Assembly: GCA_002709505.1 (NCBI GenBank)
Contig: PARB01000075.1
Coordinates: forward strand, 1 to 64,000
DNA length: 64,000 nt
Direction: 5' to 3'
Source: Paracoccaceae bacterium
GTDB lineage: Bacteria; Pseudomonadota; Alphaproteobacteria; Rhizobiales; Stappiaceae
The notes below the pieces were generated by a model. That model was given only the letters and a program-made list of their open reading frames with translations. It was not told the DNA's origin and searched no databases. Shown here in pieces: positions 30,969 to 40,321 of the stretch. Made by a program: the position numbers and the translations under genes. Positions within the stretch are counted from its first letter, which is position 1. Every line of letters starts with the position of its first letter.

Positions 30969-31502
30969 TCACTCCCCGTGGCTCTGTTCGGCGGTGTCGG
31001 ACTTGATGCCGGCATCGCCGCGAAAAAGGACGCGAAGGAAGTGGTCCGTCATCGCAATGGCAAGCAGGATGGCGCCGGCGCTCATCGCCAATTGCGGGAT
31101 CCAGAGCGGCGTGGCGTCCTGGCCCTGGCTGACGTCCTTGAACTTCCACGACCAGTAGGTCGCCTTGACCGCATAGCGGGCGAGGAACCAGGTGAGCACC
31201 GTGCCGATGGCGAAACACCAGATCTCAAGCCATCGCCGCTTCGGCCCGAGGGCGTTCAGCAGGATGCTGACACGGATGTGCGAGCCGTGGTTGAGCGCAT
31301 GGGCGAAGGCGAAAAAGGAGGCCGCCGCCATGGCGTAGCCGGCGTAGCTGGTCGCGCCGGGAAAGGTCAGCCCGGTCCAGCGCGCGACCATCTGGCCCAC
31401 GATGATTGCGAGAATTGTGACGAGGCTGAGGGCGGCCAAGGCGCCGCCGGCTAGATACAGGCCGTCCAGGAACCGGCGCAATCCGCGTCCGAGAGCTGTC
31501 AT
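30969..31502 (-). CDS. dctQ: TRAP transporter small membrane subunit (DctQ)
   Basis: A 177-residue protein with four predicted membrane helices, including LVTILAIIVGQMVARWTGL and the SYAGYAMAAASFFAFAHALNHGSHIRVSIL block, where the HGSHIRV motif is characteristic of DctQ. The C-terminal tail is cytoplasmic. It pairs with DctM. A strong hairpin in the 108-nt gap separates it from the binding-protein gene upstream. Confidence 0.92.
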   Translation of the reverse strand: MTALGRGLRRFLDGLYLAGGALAALSLVTILAIIVGQMVARWTGLTFPGATSYAGYAMAAASFFAFAHALNHGSHIRVSILLNALGPKRRWLEIWCFAIGTVLTWFLARYAVKATYWSWKFKDVSQGQDATPLWIPQLAMSAGAILLAIAMTDHFLRVLFRGDAGIKSDTAEQSHGE

Positions 31503-31562
31503 GGGTCCGTCCGATGGTTGGATGGCAGGCCGGCGTTCGGGCCGCTGCCGGGCGCAAGGGAC

Positions 31563-31593
31563 GGCGGCCGCGAAGACGCGCTTCGCGACCGCC
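31563..31593 (-). other. Intergenic hairpin between dctP and dctQ
   Basis: GGCGGTCGCGAAG / CTTCGCGGCCGCC (minus strand) is a 13-bp stem with one G-U pair and a 5-nt loop. It lies 17 nt after the dctP stop. A hairpin here can protect the dctP message or attenuate read-through to dctQM, which would give excess binding protein. Confidence 0.6.
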
Positions 31594-31610
31594 GGAGCAT
31601 CTTGCCCTCG

Positions 31611-32597
31611 TTACATCGCCTTGTAGGCGTCGACGATGGCCTTGCCCTTGTCGCCGGCCGACTCCAGCCATTCGGCCGTCATCGTCTCGCCGATCTTGGC
31701 GAGATCCGCCTTGAGCTGGTCGCTCGGATCGGCAACGGTCATGCCGTTGGAGGCGAGGCCTTCCAGCGTGAAGGTGGTGTAGGCCTTGGCCTTCTCCAGA
31801 CCTTCCGTCTCGGCGGTTGCAGCGCAGCCGCGGATCACGTCCTTGCTGGCGTCGGACAGGCCGTCCCAGGCATCCTTGTTGACCATCACGGCGTTGCGCG
31901 GCAGCCAGGCGTCGACCGCATAGAAATGCGAGACGTTTTCCCAAAGCTTGCGGTCGTAGCCGGTCGCACCCGAGGACACCATGGATTCCGCCACGCCGGT
32001 GGCGAAGGCCTGCGAGACTTCCGCCGCCTCGATCTGCACCGGGAGCATGCCCGTCAGTTCGGCAAGCTTGGCGGTTGCCGCATTGTAGGCGCGGAACTTC
32101 AGGCCTTCCATGTCGGCAACCGACTCGACCGGCTTGTTGAAATACATGCCTTGGGGAGGCCACGGCACGGTGTAGAGCATCACCAGGTTCTGCTCTTCCA
32201 GCGCGGAGCCGACTGCCTCTTCGGCCGCCGACCACAGCTTGACGGAATCGTCGAAGGAGGTGGCGAGGAAGGGAATGCTGTCGATGCCGAACAGCGGGTC
32301 CTCATTGGCATGGGCGGAGAGCAGGCGCTCGCCGATCTGCACCTGGCCGGTCTGGATCGCGCGCTTGATGTCGGCGCCGCCGAACAGCGAACCGCCCGGA
32401 TGGGTGACGATCTCGATGTCGCCGCCAGTGCCCTCGGTGACGCAGGCGGCGAAGACCGCGGCGTTCTCGGAGTGGAAGTTGGAGGCCGAATAGGCCAGCG
32501 GCATGTCCCATTTTTCCGCGGCCGCCGGCGCGGCGAAGGCAACCGCGACAAGGGCGGTCGAGGCGAGTGCCGTGGTGGTCTTGATGAGTGTCGTCAT
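31611..32597 (-). CDS. dctP: TRAP transporter substrate-binding protein (DctP)
   Basis: A 328-residue periplasmic binding protein. The signal peptide (TTTALASTALVAVAFAAPAAA) cleaves before EKW. Family blocks are GGSLFGGADIKRAIQTGQVQ, GIDSIPFLATSFDD, MYFNKPVESVADMEGLKFRA and the substrate-carboxylate arginine in that last segment. The ligand is likely an organic or amino acid with a carboxylate. Neighbouring DadA, oxoprolinase and racemase genes point to an amino-acid derivative, which is inference. It is the second gene of the dadA-dctP-dctQ-dctM transcript if they are co-transcribed. Confidence 0.92.
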   Translation of the reverse strand: MTTLIKTTTALASTALVAVAFAAPAAAEKWDMPLAYSASNFHSENAAVFAACVTEGTGGDIEIVTHPGGSLFGGADIKRAIQTGQVQIGERLLSAHANEDPLFGIDSIPFLATSFDDSVKLWSAAEEAVGSALEEQNLVMLYTVPWPPQGMYFNKPVESVADMEGLKFRAYNAATAKLAELTGMLPVQIEAAEVSQAFATGVAESMVSSGATGYDRKLWENVSHFYAVDAWLPRNAVMVNKDAWDGLSDASKDVIRGCAATAETEGLEKAKAYTTFTLEGLASNGMTVADPSDQLKADLAKIGETMTAEWLESAGDKGKAIVDAYKAM

Positions 32598-32720
32598 TCT
32601 CTGTTTCTCCTCCAGGTTTGCGCAGCGGCCAATCGGCGCGGTGCGCGAAATCTGTCTCCGGGTATCCGGCTTTCCGCCGGATCTTATGATGTCGCGGCCC
32701 GCGCCGCGCGTGGATTCACT

Positions 32721-33974
32721 CTAGACGGCGAACCGCCCGGGCGAATAGGGGGCCATGTCGATGTTTGGCGTGCGGCCTGCGACGAGATCGGCGACGATCC
32801 TCGCCGTTCGCGGTCCGCCGGTGAGTCCGACATGGTGGTGTCCGAAGGCCATCAGCACGTCGCCGTGACGCGGCGAGGGACCGATGACGGGAATGGAATC
32901 GGCCGGCGCCGGACGGTGGCCCATCCAGCGGGTGACGGTTTCCCAGCGCAGCGTCGGCATTGCACGCCGTGCCTGGGTTTCCAGCACCTTGAAGGGCGCG
33001 GCGCTCGGTCCGGCGTTCAGCCCGCCGAACTCGACGATGCCGGCAAGCCGGATGCGTCCCTCCAGCGGTGTTGCGACGAATTTTCCGGCCGTCATCATCA
33101 ACGGCGCGCAAGGATAGGCGCTCGGCGCCTCGAGCTCCAGGTGATAGCCGCGCTCGCTTTCCATCGGCACGTCGATGCCGAGCTGGCGGCCGAGATCCTT
33201 CGACCAGACGCCGGCGGCGAGCACGGCGCGGTCGCAGTCGATCGCGCCGGTATCGCTCTCAAGGGCCGTCAGACGACCGTTTTCGAAACGGAACCCGCGC
33301 ACGTCGGCGCGCAGGATGCGCCCGCCCAGGCTCTCGAAATGGGCCGCGAGATCCTTGACGTAGCGACCCGGGTCGGCGATCACGCCGTGGTGCGGCAGGC
33401 GGACGGCAAAGCGGTTTTCCGGGCCGATCAGCGGCTCGTAGTCGTGAAGCTCGGTGTCTTCCAGCAGGTCCCAGCGAAAGCCTGCCGCGCGGCGCAGCGA
33501 CCAGGCGAAGCGATCGGCCTCGAAGGCCGCCCGGTCGCGGTAGACATAGAGATAGTCGCTTTCGCGCAGCCAGCGTTCCGCGCCGGTGCCCCTGGCAAGC
33601 GCCTGATGCTGTTCAAGGCTGTCGCCGATCACCGGCAGGAGGGCGGCCGCGATGCGGCGGGTCTCGGCTTCCGTGCAATGGGACAGATATTTCGCCAGCC
33701 AGGGCAGGAGCCTCGGCAGATAGGACCAGCGCAGGAAGAGCGGGCTTTGCCGGTCGAGCAGCATGCGCGGCGCCTTGGCCGGCAGTCCCGGCACCGTCAC
33801 GGGCACCACGGCACAGGATGCAAGCACCCCGCCGTTGCCGTGAGAGGTCGCCTCGCCGGGGGCGATGCGGTCGACCAGAGTCACGTCGTTGCCGTCGCGC
33901 GCCAGCCAGATCGCGGTCGCGACGCCGACGATCCCGGCTCCGATGACGGCCACAGTCATGCGCTCGTCGCTCAC
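32721..33974 (-). CDS. DadA-like FAD-dependent D-amino-acid dehydrogenase
   Basis: A ~417-residue FAD oxidoreductase of the DAO/DadA family. The N-terminal dinucleotide motif is TVAVIGAGIVGVATAIWLAR, followed by GEATSHGNGG; the C-terminal FAD-contacting block is GDVLMAFGHHHVGLTGGPRT. DadA-type enzymes oxidise D-amino acids to 2-oxo acids and pass electrons to the respiratory chain. The track start is 6 codons longer; I use the GTG preceded by AAGGGGGA. It heads the minus-strand group with the TRAP genes and faces the racemase gene across a region that holds operator candidate B. Confidence 0.85.
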   Translation of the reverse strand: MSDERMTVAVIGAGIVGVATAIWLARDGNDVTLVDRIAPGEATSHGNGGVLASCAVVPVTVPGLPAKAPRMLLDRQSPLFLRWSYLPRLLPWLAKYLSHCTEAETRRIAAALLPVIGDSLEQHQALARGTGAERWLRESDYLYVYRDRAAFEADRFAWSLRRAAGFRWDLLEDTELHDYEPLIGPENRFAVRLPHHGVIADPGRYVKDLAAHFESLGGRILRADVRGFRFENGRLTALESDTGAIDCDRAVLAAGVWSKDLGRQLGIDVPMESERGYHLELEAPSAYPCAPLMMTAGKFVATPLEGRIRLAGIVEFGGLNAGPSAAPFKVLETQARRAMPTLRWETVTRWMGHRPAPADSIPVIGPSPRHGDVLMAFGHHHVGLTGGPRTARIVADLVAGRTPNIDMAPYSPGRFAV

Positions 33975-34030
33975 GCAGTTTCCCCCTTGCACACTCCCGA
34001 AAGAGTGTCCTTTCTGACAGGGCGGCTGTC

Positions 34031-34053
34031 AATAATTTGTCGATAACTTGTCA
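34031..34053. promoter_or_regulatory. Operator candidate B between dadA and the racemase gene
   Basis: AATAATTTGTCGATAACTTGTCA matches site A at 20 of 23 positions and keeps the TT-TCGATAA core. It lies about 57 nt upstream of the dadA-like start and ~170 nt upstream of the racemase start. Confidence 0.6.
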
Positions 34054-34224
34054 GTATATTTCAGGGGTTGTGGGGCCGTTTTCCTGCAATCCGGCGCCGG
34101 TTCGCATTCCCCGGCCGGACGGTGCGGTGCTTGACCGCGCGCGTCTTGCGCCGTCTTCTCAGACAATCTTGCCTAAAGCCGCAAGGGCGAGCCGTCTCTC
34201 CCGCTGCCGCCACCGGAGTTTGAC

Positions 34225-34947
34225 ATGACCGCAAGCGTTCAAGAGCCCCCGCGCGCCGCCGTCGGCGTCCTGATGCTCGACACCCGCTTTCCCCGTATTC
34301 CCGGCGACATAGGAAATCCGCTAAGCTTCGACTTTCCCGTGCGCTACGCCGTCGTGCCGCAAGCCTCGCCGGTGCGGGTGGTGGAGGACCGGGCGGAGGG
34401 GCTGTTTGAGGCCTTCGTGACCGCCGGGCGGATGCTGGTGGATGAGGGGGTGAGCGGCATCACCACGTCCTGCGGACTGCTGTCGCTGTTTCAGGACGAG
34501 CTGAAGGCGGCGCTCGGCGTGCCGGTTGCCGCGTCTTCGCTGATGCAGGTGCCCTTCGTCGACCGGCTGCTGCCGCCGGGCCGGCGGTGCGGCATTCTCA
34601 CCATTTCCGCGCCGGCGCTGACGCACGCGCATCTCGATGCCGCGGGGTGCGCGCGCGACACGCCGGTTGGCGGGACGGAAGGCGGGCGGGTCTTCACCCG
34701 CGCCATTCTCGACAATGCGGCCCATTTCGACGTTGCGGCGGCGCGCGCCGACAACATACAGGCCGCCCGGGACCTGGTCGGCCGGCACCCGGAGGTCGGC
34801 GCAATCGTGCTGGAATGCACCAACATGGCCCCCTATGCGGCCGATGTCGCGGCGGCCACGGGGCTGCCGGTCTATTCCATTGTCAGTTTCGTCAATTGGT
34901 TCCAGGCCGGACTGGCGCCCGGACGGTTTCCCGCCCCGGCGACCTGA
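34225..34947 (+). CDS. Asp/Glu/hydantoin racemase superfamily protein
   Basis: A 240-residue protein with the two catalytic cysteines of the aspartate/glutamate racemase superfamily: C83 in ITTSCGLLS and C198 in VLECTNMAPYA, each acting as acid/base in racemisation or maleate isomerisation. The product start VGVLMLDTRFPRIPGDIGNP is typical of a clade of unassigned members. With a DadA-like dehydrogenase and a fused oxoprolinase nearby, interconversion of L- and D-glutamate or a hydantoin is plausible; maleate isomerase or arylmalonate-type chemistry cannot be ruled out. It is transcribed divergently from dadA. Confidence 0.82.
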   Translation: MTASVQEPPRAAVGVLMLDTRFPRIPGDIGNPLSFDFPVRYAVVPQASPVRVVEDRAEGLFEAFVTAGRMLVDEGVSGITTSCGLLSLFQDELKAALGVPVAASSLMQVPFVDRLLPPGRRCGILTISAPALTHAHLDAAGCARDTPVGGTEGGRVFTRAILDNAAHFDVAAARADNIQAARDLVGRHPEVGAIVLECTNMAPYAADVAAATGLPVYSIVSFVNWFQAGLAPGRFPAPAT

Positions 34948-35016
34948 TCGCCGGTTGCCCTTGCAGCGCCTCCTGCCGTAGCCTGACGGCCCGTTGCTAT
35001 CGAGGCAGAAAGCTTG

Positions 35017-35559
35017 ATGTCAGATCCGCTCCCACCCGCCGAGGGCCCGCGTGGCACCGTTGGACCGGTGGTGTCCGCCGCCCATCTTGCGTCCGGTGCG
35101 ATGCCTGCGCTTTCCGAGGTCGAATTCGCGATGACCATGATGGTCAACGCCTATCACCGCTGGATGGTGCGCTGCATGGCGGCCGCCGGCGCGCCCGGCA
35201 TGAGCCCGCTCGACACGCTGGTGCTGCATTCGGTCAATCACCGCGGACGACCGAAATCGCTGGCCGACATCTGCCTCGTGCTCAACATCGAGGACACGCA
35301 CACGGTCACCTACGCGCTGAAGAAGCTGCAGAAGGCGGGGCTGGTCGAAACGGGCCGCAGGGGCAAGGAAAAGACCGTGGCGATCACCGCTTCGGGAGAG
35401 GCGACCTGCATGGAGTACCGCCGCCTGCGCGAGGCGCTGCTGGTCGGGCCGGTCAAGGATCTCGGCATGGACGAAACGGAACTGTCGCGGCTTGCGGCAA
35501 TGTTGCGCTCGGTGTCGGGCCACTACGATCAGGCCGCACGCGCGGCCGCTGCGATGTAG
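35017..35559 (+). CDS. MarR-family winged-helix regulator
   Basis: A 180-residue regulator with a winged helix at ~65-135: SPLDTLVLHSVNHRGRPKSLADICLVLNIEDTHTVTYALKKLQKAGLVETGRRGKEKTVAITASG, which resembles the alphaproteobacterial MarR subgroup with a long N-terminal arm. The effector is unknown. The ATG at 35017 is chosen over the TTG one codon earlier. It follows the racemase gene by ~70 nt and so is the likely local regulator of the island; two matching palindromic sites at the island promoters are candidate targets. Confidence 0.82.
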   Translation: MSDPLPPAEGPRGTVGPVVSAAHLASGAMPALSEVEFAMTMMVNAYHRWMVRCMAAAGAPGMSPLDTLVLHSVNHRGRPKSLADICLVLNIEDTHTVTYALKKLQKAGLVETGRRGKEKTVAITASGEATCMEYRRLREALLVGPVKDLGMDETELSRLAAMLRSVSGHYDQAARAAAAM

Positions 35560-35609
35560 GCAGCCGGACACGCCGACGACGGGGCCGGCCGCGTCGGGAT
35601 CGATACGGA

Positions 35610-37772
35610 TCAGGCGACCTGCGTTCTGGCGAGTTCCGTCTCCTGGGCGGCGACTTCGGTCTTGTCGTCTTCTGCGTTTGCGTCTGCGTCCGCCTCTGTC
35701 TCGGCGTCAGGTTCTGCGTCGAGATCGAGCACCGGGATCCGCGCCTGGGCGGTGGCCGGATCGTTTTCCGTCAGATCCATCGGCCGGCCGAACAGGAAGC
35801 CCTGCACCTTGTCGCAGCCGGCGGCGCGTAGCAGCGTCACCTGGGTTTCGTTCTCCACGCCCTCGGCGGTGATGGTGACCCCCAGCGAGCGGCCGAGCCC
35901 GACGATGGAGGCCACGACGGCATCGGTCGTGCGGTTCTTGCCAAGCGTCGCGACGAAGGAGCGGTCGATCTTGATCGTGTCGAAGGGAAAGCGCGACAGA
36001 TAGCTCAGGCTGGAATAGCCGGTGCCGAAATCGTCCATGGCAACCGAAACGCCCATTTCGCGCACATGGGTCAGTGTCTTCACGACCGCATCGGTGTCGG
36101 AAATCAGCAGGCTTTCGGTGATCTCGATTTCCAGGCGACCGGGAGCGAGGCCGCTGGTCTTGAGCGCATGCGCGACCCGCTCTTCCGTCTTGCCGGGCCG
36201 GAACTGGGCCGGCGAGACATTGACCGCGATTGTCAGGCTGCTGTCCGTCCAGGCCGCCGCCTCCAGACAGGCCCGGTTCAGCACCCAGGACCCGATTTCC
36301 TCGATCAGGCCGGCTTCCTCGGCGATCGGGATGAAGATGGTGGGCGAGATGGTCCCCTTGTCGGGATGCTCCCAGCGCAGCAGCGTCTCGTAGCCTGACA
36401 GCCTGAGGTCGGCGAGGGCGAACTGCGGCTGGTAGAGCAGGCGGAACTCGTCCTGCTCCAGCGCCTTGCGCAGGTCGGCCTCCAGTTCCTTGCGCTGTTG
36501 CGCCTCCGCATCCATGTCCTGCGAATACCACTTGAAGGTCGAGCGCCCGGAGTGTTTCGCACGGTAAAGGGCGAGGTCGGCGCAATGGAGCAGACGCGAG
36601 GCCCGCCAGGTCGCCTCGCGCGCCTGCGCCACGCCGATCGACAGGGAGATCTGCAGGTCCTTGCCGCTGATCCGCGTCGGGGTGCGGGTCGCCTCGATCA
36701 TCGTCGCGGCGAGACGCGTCAGCGCCTTGCGGTCGGTGTCGATCGCGATCAGGACCGCGAACTCGTCGCCCGACAGTCGCGCCACGGTGTGATTGCCGAA
36801 GACGGACCGCAGCCGGTCCGCGATCACCTGGAGAAACAGGTCGCCCACGGCATGGCCATGCGTGTCGTTGATCTGCTTGAACTTGTCGACGTCGATCAGC
36901 ATCACGGCGATATTGGTCGCCTTGGCGTGGGCCAGGCGCAGTGCCTCGTTGAGCTTGGTCGCAAAGACGGTGCGGTTGGGCAGGCCGGTCAGCGCATCGT
37001 GATGGGCCAGGAACTGGATCGTCTGGCTGTCCTTCAGCCGGTCGCGGAAGCGCACCCAGACGAAGAAGCCGGCAAGCAGCATCGCGGTGGCGCAAAGCGC
37101 GATCATGATCGCCAGGCCGAACCGCAGGAAGTCCGTGAGGAACAGCCCGGTCGTCTTCTGGTCGTTGAACACCACCAGGACGCCGGCGACACGGGACCCG
37201 TTGAGGATCGGCAGCGCGATCGTGCTTGGTCCCCGCGCCCCGCCGGTGAAGGTTTCAGGCACCTTGATTGCCGGTTTGCGGGTGCGGCGTGCTTCCTCCA
37301 GCAGTTCGCGCGTTCCGGGCATGGTCAGCAGGGCGTCGGCGTCGCTCGGCGCGGTCTTTGTCTCGCTCTTAAGGGGTGCATCCTGATCGCCGTCTTTGGA
37401 AAACCAGACAACGGCCAGTGTGTGGACGTCGTCATGCGTTTCGAGGTGCCGGATGAAACCATCGACCAGGAATTTCAGCTTGGCCGATGAAACAAGGGGA
37501 CTATCCTCGACCGCCCCGGGCATTTTCCAGGTGTCGATGGAGGAGCGCAGGCCGGAGCCTGTTGCGGAGGATGCGGTCAGACTGCTGCCGGCGGTGCTGA
37601 CATACTCCTTCAGTTCGCGCTCGAACCGATTGGCGTCATCCATCGCATCGCGGCTGTAGAGTGAATGGGAGAACCAGAGATTCGCGCTGTGGATCGCGCC
37701 TGCAAAGGCGACCACAATCAAAAATCCGCCGGCGGCGCCCGCCAGTTTCTTGAATTTACGCAAACCGTTCAC
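35610..37772 (-). CDS. Membrane GGDEF-EAL protein (c-di-GMP turnover)
   Basis: A 720-residue protein. TM helices at ~12-30 and ~215-240 enclose a periplasmic sensor of ~185 residues. The GGDEF domain (~265-425) carries ARLSGDEFAVL, an S-for-G first position that is common in active cyclases. The EAL domain (~445-680) has the metal-site motifs ETLLRW (ETL in place of EAL), EITES, DDFGTGYSS and IDRSFV, so phosphodiesterase activity is plausible. The last ~35 residues are an acidic Asp/Glu/Ala tail. It is divergent from fumC and convergent with the MarR gene. No clue to the signal. Confidence 0.88.
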   Translation of the reverse strand: MNGLRKFKKLAGAAGGFLIVVAFAGAIHSANLWFSHSLYSRDAMDDANRFERELKEYVSTAGSSLTASSATGSGLRSSIDTWKMPGAVEDSPLVSSAKLKFLVDGFIRHLETHDDVHTLAVVWFSKDGDQDAPLKSETKTAPSDADALLTMPGTRELLEEARRTRKPAIKVPETFTGGARGPSTIALPILNGSRVAGVLVVFNDQKTTGLFLTDFLRFGLAIMIALCATAMLLAGFFVWVRFRDRLKDSQTIQFLAHHDALTGLPNRTVFATKLNEALRLAHAKATNIAVMLIDVDKFKQINDTHGHAVGDLFLQVIADRLRSVFGNHTVARLSGDEFAVLIAIDTDRKALTRLAATMIEATRTPTRISGKDLQISLSIGVAQAREATWRASRLLHCADLALYRAKHSGRSTFKWYSQDMDAEAQQRKELEADLRKALEQDEFRLLYQPQFALADLRLSGYETLLRWEHPDKGTISPTIFIPIAEEAGLIEEIGSWVLNRACLEAAAWTDSSLTIAVNVSPAQFRPGKTEERVAHALKTSGLAPGRLEIEITESLLISDTDAVVKTLTHVREMGVSVAMDDFGTGYSSLSYLSRFPFDTIKIDRSFVATLGKNRTTDAVVASIVGLGRSLGVTITAEGVENETQVTLLRAAGCDKVQGFLFGRPMDLTENDPATAQARIPVLDLDAEPDAETEADADANAEDDKTEVAAQETELARTQVA

Positions 37773-37925
37773 CGTGTCTTCCCCGCTTGGAAGCCCGTCT
37801 GGGACCTAAGGCATTATGACAAGGGGAAGTTTCCAGACACTGAATCGGGCCGGCTGCGGGCTTTGACGCGGCGCATGTGAGTTTCGGCCTGCCGAATGGG
37901 CGGGCAACGCAAAAAGGAGACTGCG

Positions 37926-39341
37926 ATGACCAATGGATCGATGCGCAGGGAGACGGACTCCATGGGAGCCGTGGAGGTTCCCGCAGAGCGCTACTGGGGC
38001 GCGCAGACGGAACGGGCCCGCCACAATTTCGCGATCGGGCGCGAGGGGTTTCCCATCGAGATCGTTCATGCGCTGGCCCGTATCAAGGCCGCCGCCGCGC
38101 GGGCGAACGAAAGGCTTGGAACGCTGGACGACGAGCGGGCGCGGCTGATCGTCGATGCGGCCGAGGAGATCGTCGCCGCGCGCCACGACGGCGAGTTTCC
38201 CTTGAGCGTGTGGATGACCGGCTCCGGCACCCAGGCCAACATGAACGTCAACGAGGTGATCGCCAACCGGGCGATCGAGATGACCGGCGGCACGCTCGGA
38301 TCCAAGGATCCCGTCCATCCGAACGATCACGTCAATCGCTCGCAATCCTCCAACGATGTTGTTCCGACCGCGCTCAACATTGCGGCGGCGGTCATGATCG
38401 AGACGCGGGTGATCCCGGCGGTGGGTCTCCTGCGCGATGCGCTGCGCGCCAAGGCGGAGGCCTGGTCGGGTCTGGTCAAGATCGGCCGCACCCATATGCA
38501 GGATGCGGTGCCGATGACACTCGGGCAGGAATTCGCCGGCTATGCCGGCATGCTCGACGACAATCTCGGGCGGCTCGCCTTCGCCCGCGACGGGCTGATG
38601 CCGCTTGCCATCGGCGGAACGGCGGTCGGCACCGGCCTGAACGCGCCGGACGGCTTCGACAAACTCGTGGCGGACGACCTTGCCCGCCAGACCGGCCTGC
38701 CGTTTCGGCCCGCGACCAACAAATTCGCGGTCATGGGCGCCCATGACGCCATGGTGATGGCGTCGGGCGTGCTGCGTACGCTGGCCGTCTCGCTGCACAA
38801 GATCGCCAATGACATCCGCCTCCTGTCCTGCGGTCCGCGCGCCGGTTTCGCCGAACTGCTGCTGCCGGAAAACGAGCCCGGCTCCTCGATCATGCCGGGC
38901 AAGGTCAATCCGACCCAGTGCGAGGCGCTGGCGATGCTGACGCTGGAGGTCTGCGGGCTGGATGCGGCAACGGGCATGGCCGGGGCCGGCGGCCTGCTGG
39001 AGATGAACGTCTACAAGCCGCTGATCGGCTACAATGTCGTGACCGGTTGCCGGCTGCTCGCCGACGGCATGGAGCATTTCACCCGCCACGCCATCGAGGG
39101 AACGCAGGCCAACGAGGCACGGCTGGCGGACACCGTGTCGCGCTCCTTGATGCTGGTCACGGCGCTGACGCCGGAGATCGGCTACGACAAGGCGGCGGAG
39201 ATCGCCCATCACGCGCATCACGAGGGCACGACGCTGCGCGAGGCGGCGCTGGCGCTCGGTCATGTCGACGCGGCGACCTTCGACCGGATCGTCGACGCGG
39301 GTGCGATGACGGGGGCGATGCCCGCGCCGGGCCCGTCCTGA
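37926..39341 (+). CDS. fumC: Class II fumarate hydratase
   Basis: A 471-residue soluble TCA enzyme interconverting fumarate and malate. The substrate-binding [31 protein letters not shown] and the superfamily signature [15 protein letters not shown] are all intact; the catalytic serine is in the latter. AAGGAG precedes the ATG used; the track ORF starts ten codons earlier. It appears monocistronic and divergent from the GGDEF-EAL gene. The oxygen-stable class II form is the usual one in this group. Confidence 0.95.
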   Translation: MTNGSMRRETDSMGAVEVPAERYWGAQTERARHNFAIGREGFPIEIVHALARIKAAAARANERLGTLDDERARLIVDAAEEIVAARHDGEFPLSVWMTGSGTQANMNVNEVIANRAIEMTGGTLGSKDPVHPNDHVNRSQSSNDVVPTALNIAAAVMIETRVIPAVGLLRDALRAKAEAWSGLVKIGRTHMQDAVPMTLGQEFAGYAGMLDDNLGRLAFARDGLMPLAIGGTAVGTGLNAPDGFDKLVADDLARQTGLPFRPATNKFAVMGAHDAMVMASGVLRTLAVSLHKIANDIRLLSCGPRAGFAELLLPENEPGSSIMPGKVNPTQCEALAMLTLEVCGLDAATGMAGAGGLLEMNVYKPLIGYNVVTGCRLLADGMEHFTRHAIEGTQANEARLADTVSRSLMLVTALTPEIGYDKAAEIAHHAHHEGTTLREAALALGHVDAATFDRIVDAGAMTGAMPAPGPS

Positions 39342-39546
39342 ACTACCGGGCCGGCGGGTCTCAACCGTCGGGCGAAGCTGTGCTATCAGGCGGGATGAAG
39401 GTCTTTCGTGAGTCGGGGCAATCATCATGACGGGATGTGACATCGTGGCCGGCCACATGCCGGTGGATGCGGCGCGCACCGTGGCCGGGCGAGCCGCCTG
39501 CCAGTGTGCCCGCGCCGCCGGTTCGAGCGAATAGGGGCGGGCCGCC

Positions 39547-40245
39547 GTGAGCATCTGGTCCCGCATCAGCGCGATCGCCGCCCAGATCGGCGCCGGCGGC
39601 ATCCATGTGGTCGACCGCATCGTGCAGTTCATCGTCACGGCGGGGGACGGGCGCGAGGACCGCTCGGTCGCCTTCACCGTGGCAATGATCGCGCTGTCCG
39701 CCAAGATGGCCAAGGCGGATGGTGTCGTCACCGGCGAGGAGGAAATCGCCTTTCTCGACGTCTTCGACATCCCCGACGGCGAGGAGCGCAACGTGGCGCG
39801 GCTGTTCAATCTCGCCAAGCAGGATGTCGCCGGGTTCGAGACCTATGCGGAGCGGCTGGCGGCGCTGTTTCCCGAAGACTCCGACATCCGCATCGACATT
39901 CTCGACGTGCTGTTTCACATCGCCAAGGCGGACGGCGTGGTGCATGAGCACGAGGTCGCCTATCTCAGGCGGGTCGCGGAGATTTTCGGGCTGGACGCAC
40001 GGGCCTTCGACCAGATCCTTGCCCGGCACACGCGCGACGGCGCCGACCCTTACGTCATGCTCGGCATCGCACCGGACGCCTCGGATGCGGAGATCAAGCG
40101 CCATTACCGCAAGCTCGTCACCGAGACCCATCCCGACCGGCTGGTGGCGCGCGGCGTGCCGGAGGAATTCGTGCGCATCGCCAGCGACCGCCTGGCAGCG
40201 CTGAACGGCGCCTATGCCAAGATCGCCGCCGAACGCGGACTGTGA
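39547..40245 (+). CDS. DjlA-like TerB/DnaJ-domain protein
   Basis: A 232-residue protein with a TerB-like helical domain at ~45-150 (MIALSAKMAKADGVVTGEE and DVLFHIAKADGVVHEHE, two acidic metal-binding-like repeats) and a C-terminal J domain at ~165-230 with the invariant HPD in YRKLVTETHPDRL. J proteins stimulate DnaK; TerB domains sit at membranes and in stress systems. There is no transmembrane helix, unlike E. coli DjlA, although the first 30 residues are amphipathic. The GTG start is the only early one in frame. It precedes an amidase gene as it commonly does in Rhizobiales. Confidence 0.83.
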   Translation: MSIWSRISAIAAQIGAGGIHVVDRIVQFIVTAGDGREDRSVAFTVAMIALSAKMAKADGVVTGEEEIAFLDVFDIPDGEERNVARLFNLAKQDVAGFETYAERLAALFPEDSDIRIDILDVLFHIAKADGVVHEHEVAYLRRVAEIFGLDARAFDQILARHTRDGADPYVMLGIAPDASDAEIKRHYRKLVTETHPDRLVARGVPEEFVRIASDRLAALNGAYAKIAAERGL

Positions 40246-40321
40246 GACTGCACGATACGCTGGACAGCGCGCGGCAGCGGCGCTATCGCCGCCCCATCGC
40301 TTCACCCCGAACGGAACCCGC

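Noticed and set aside
31518-34046. 842-codon plus-strand ORF across dctP and dadA
   Set aside because: It runs antisense across two well-supported genes and their intergenic gap, which a real protein would not do.
37773-37925. Possible tRNA or small RNA in the GGDEF-fumC gap
   Set aside because: No cloverleaf, TTCGANTC arm or terminator was seen.
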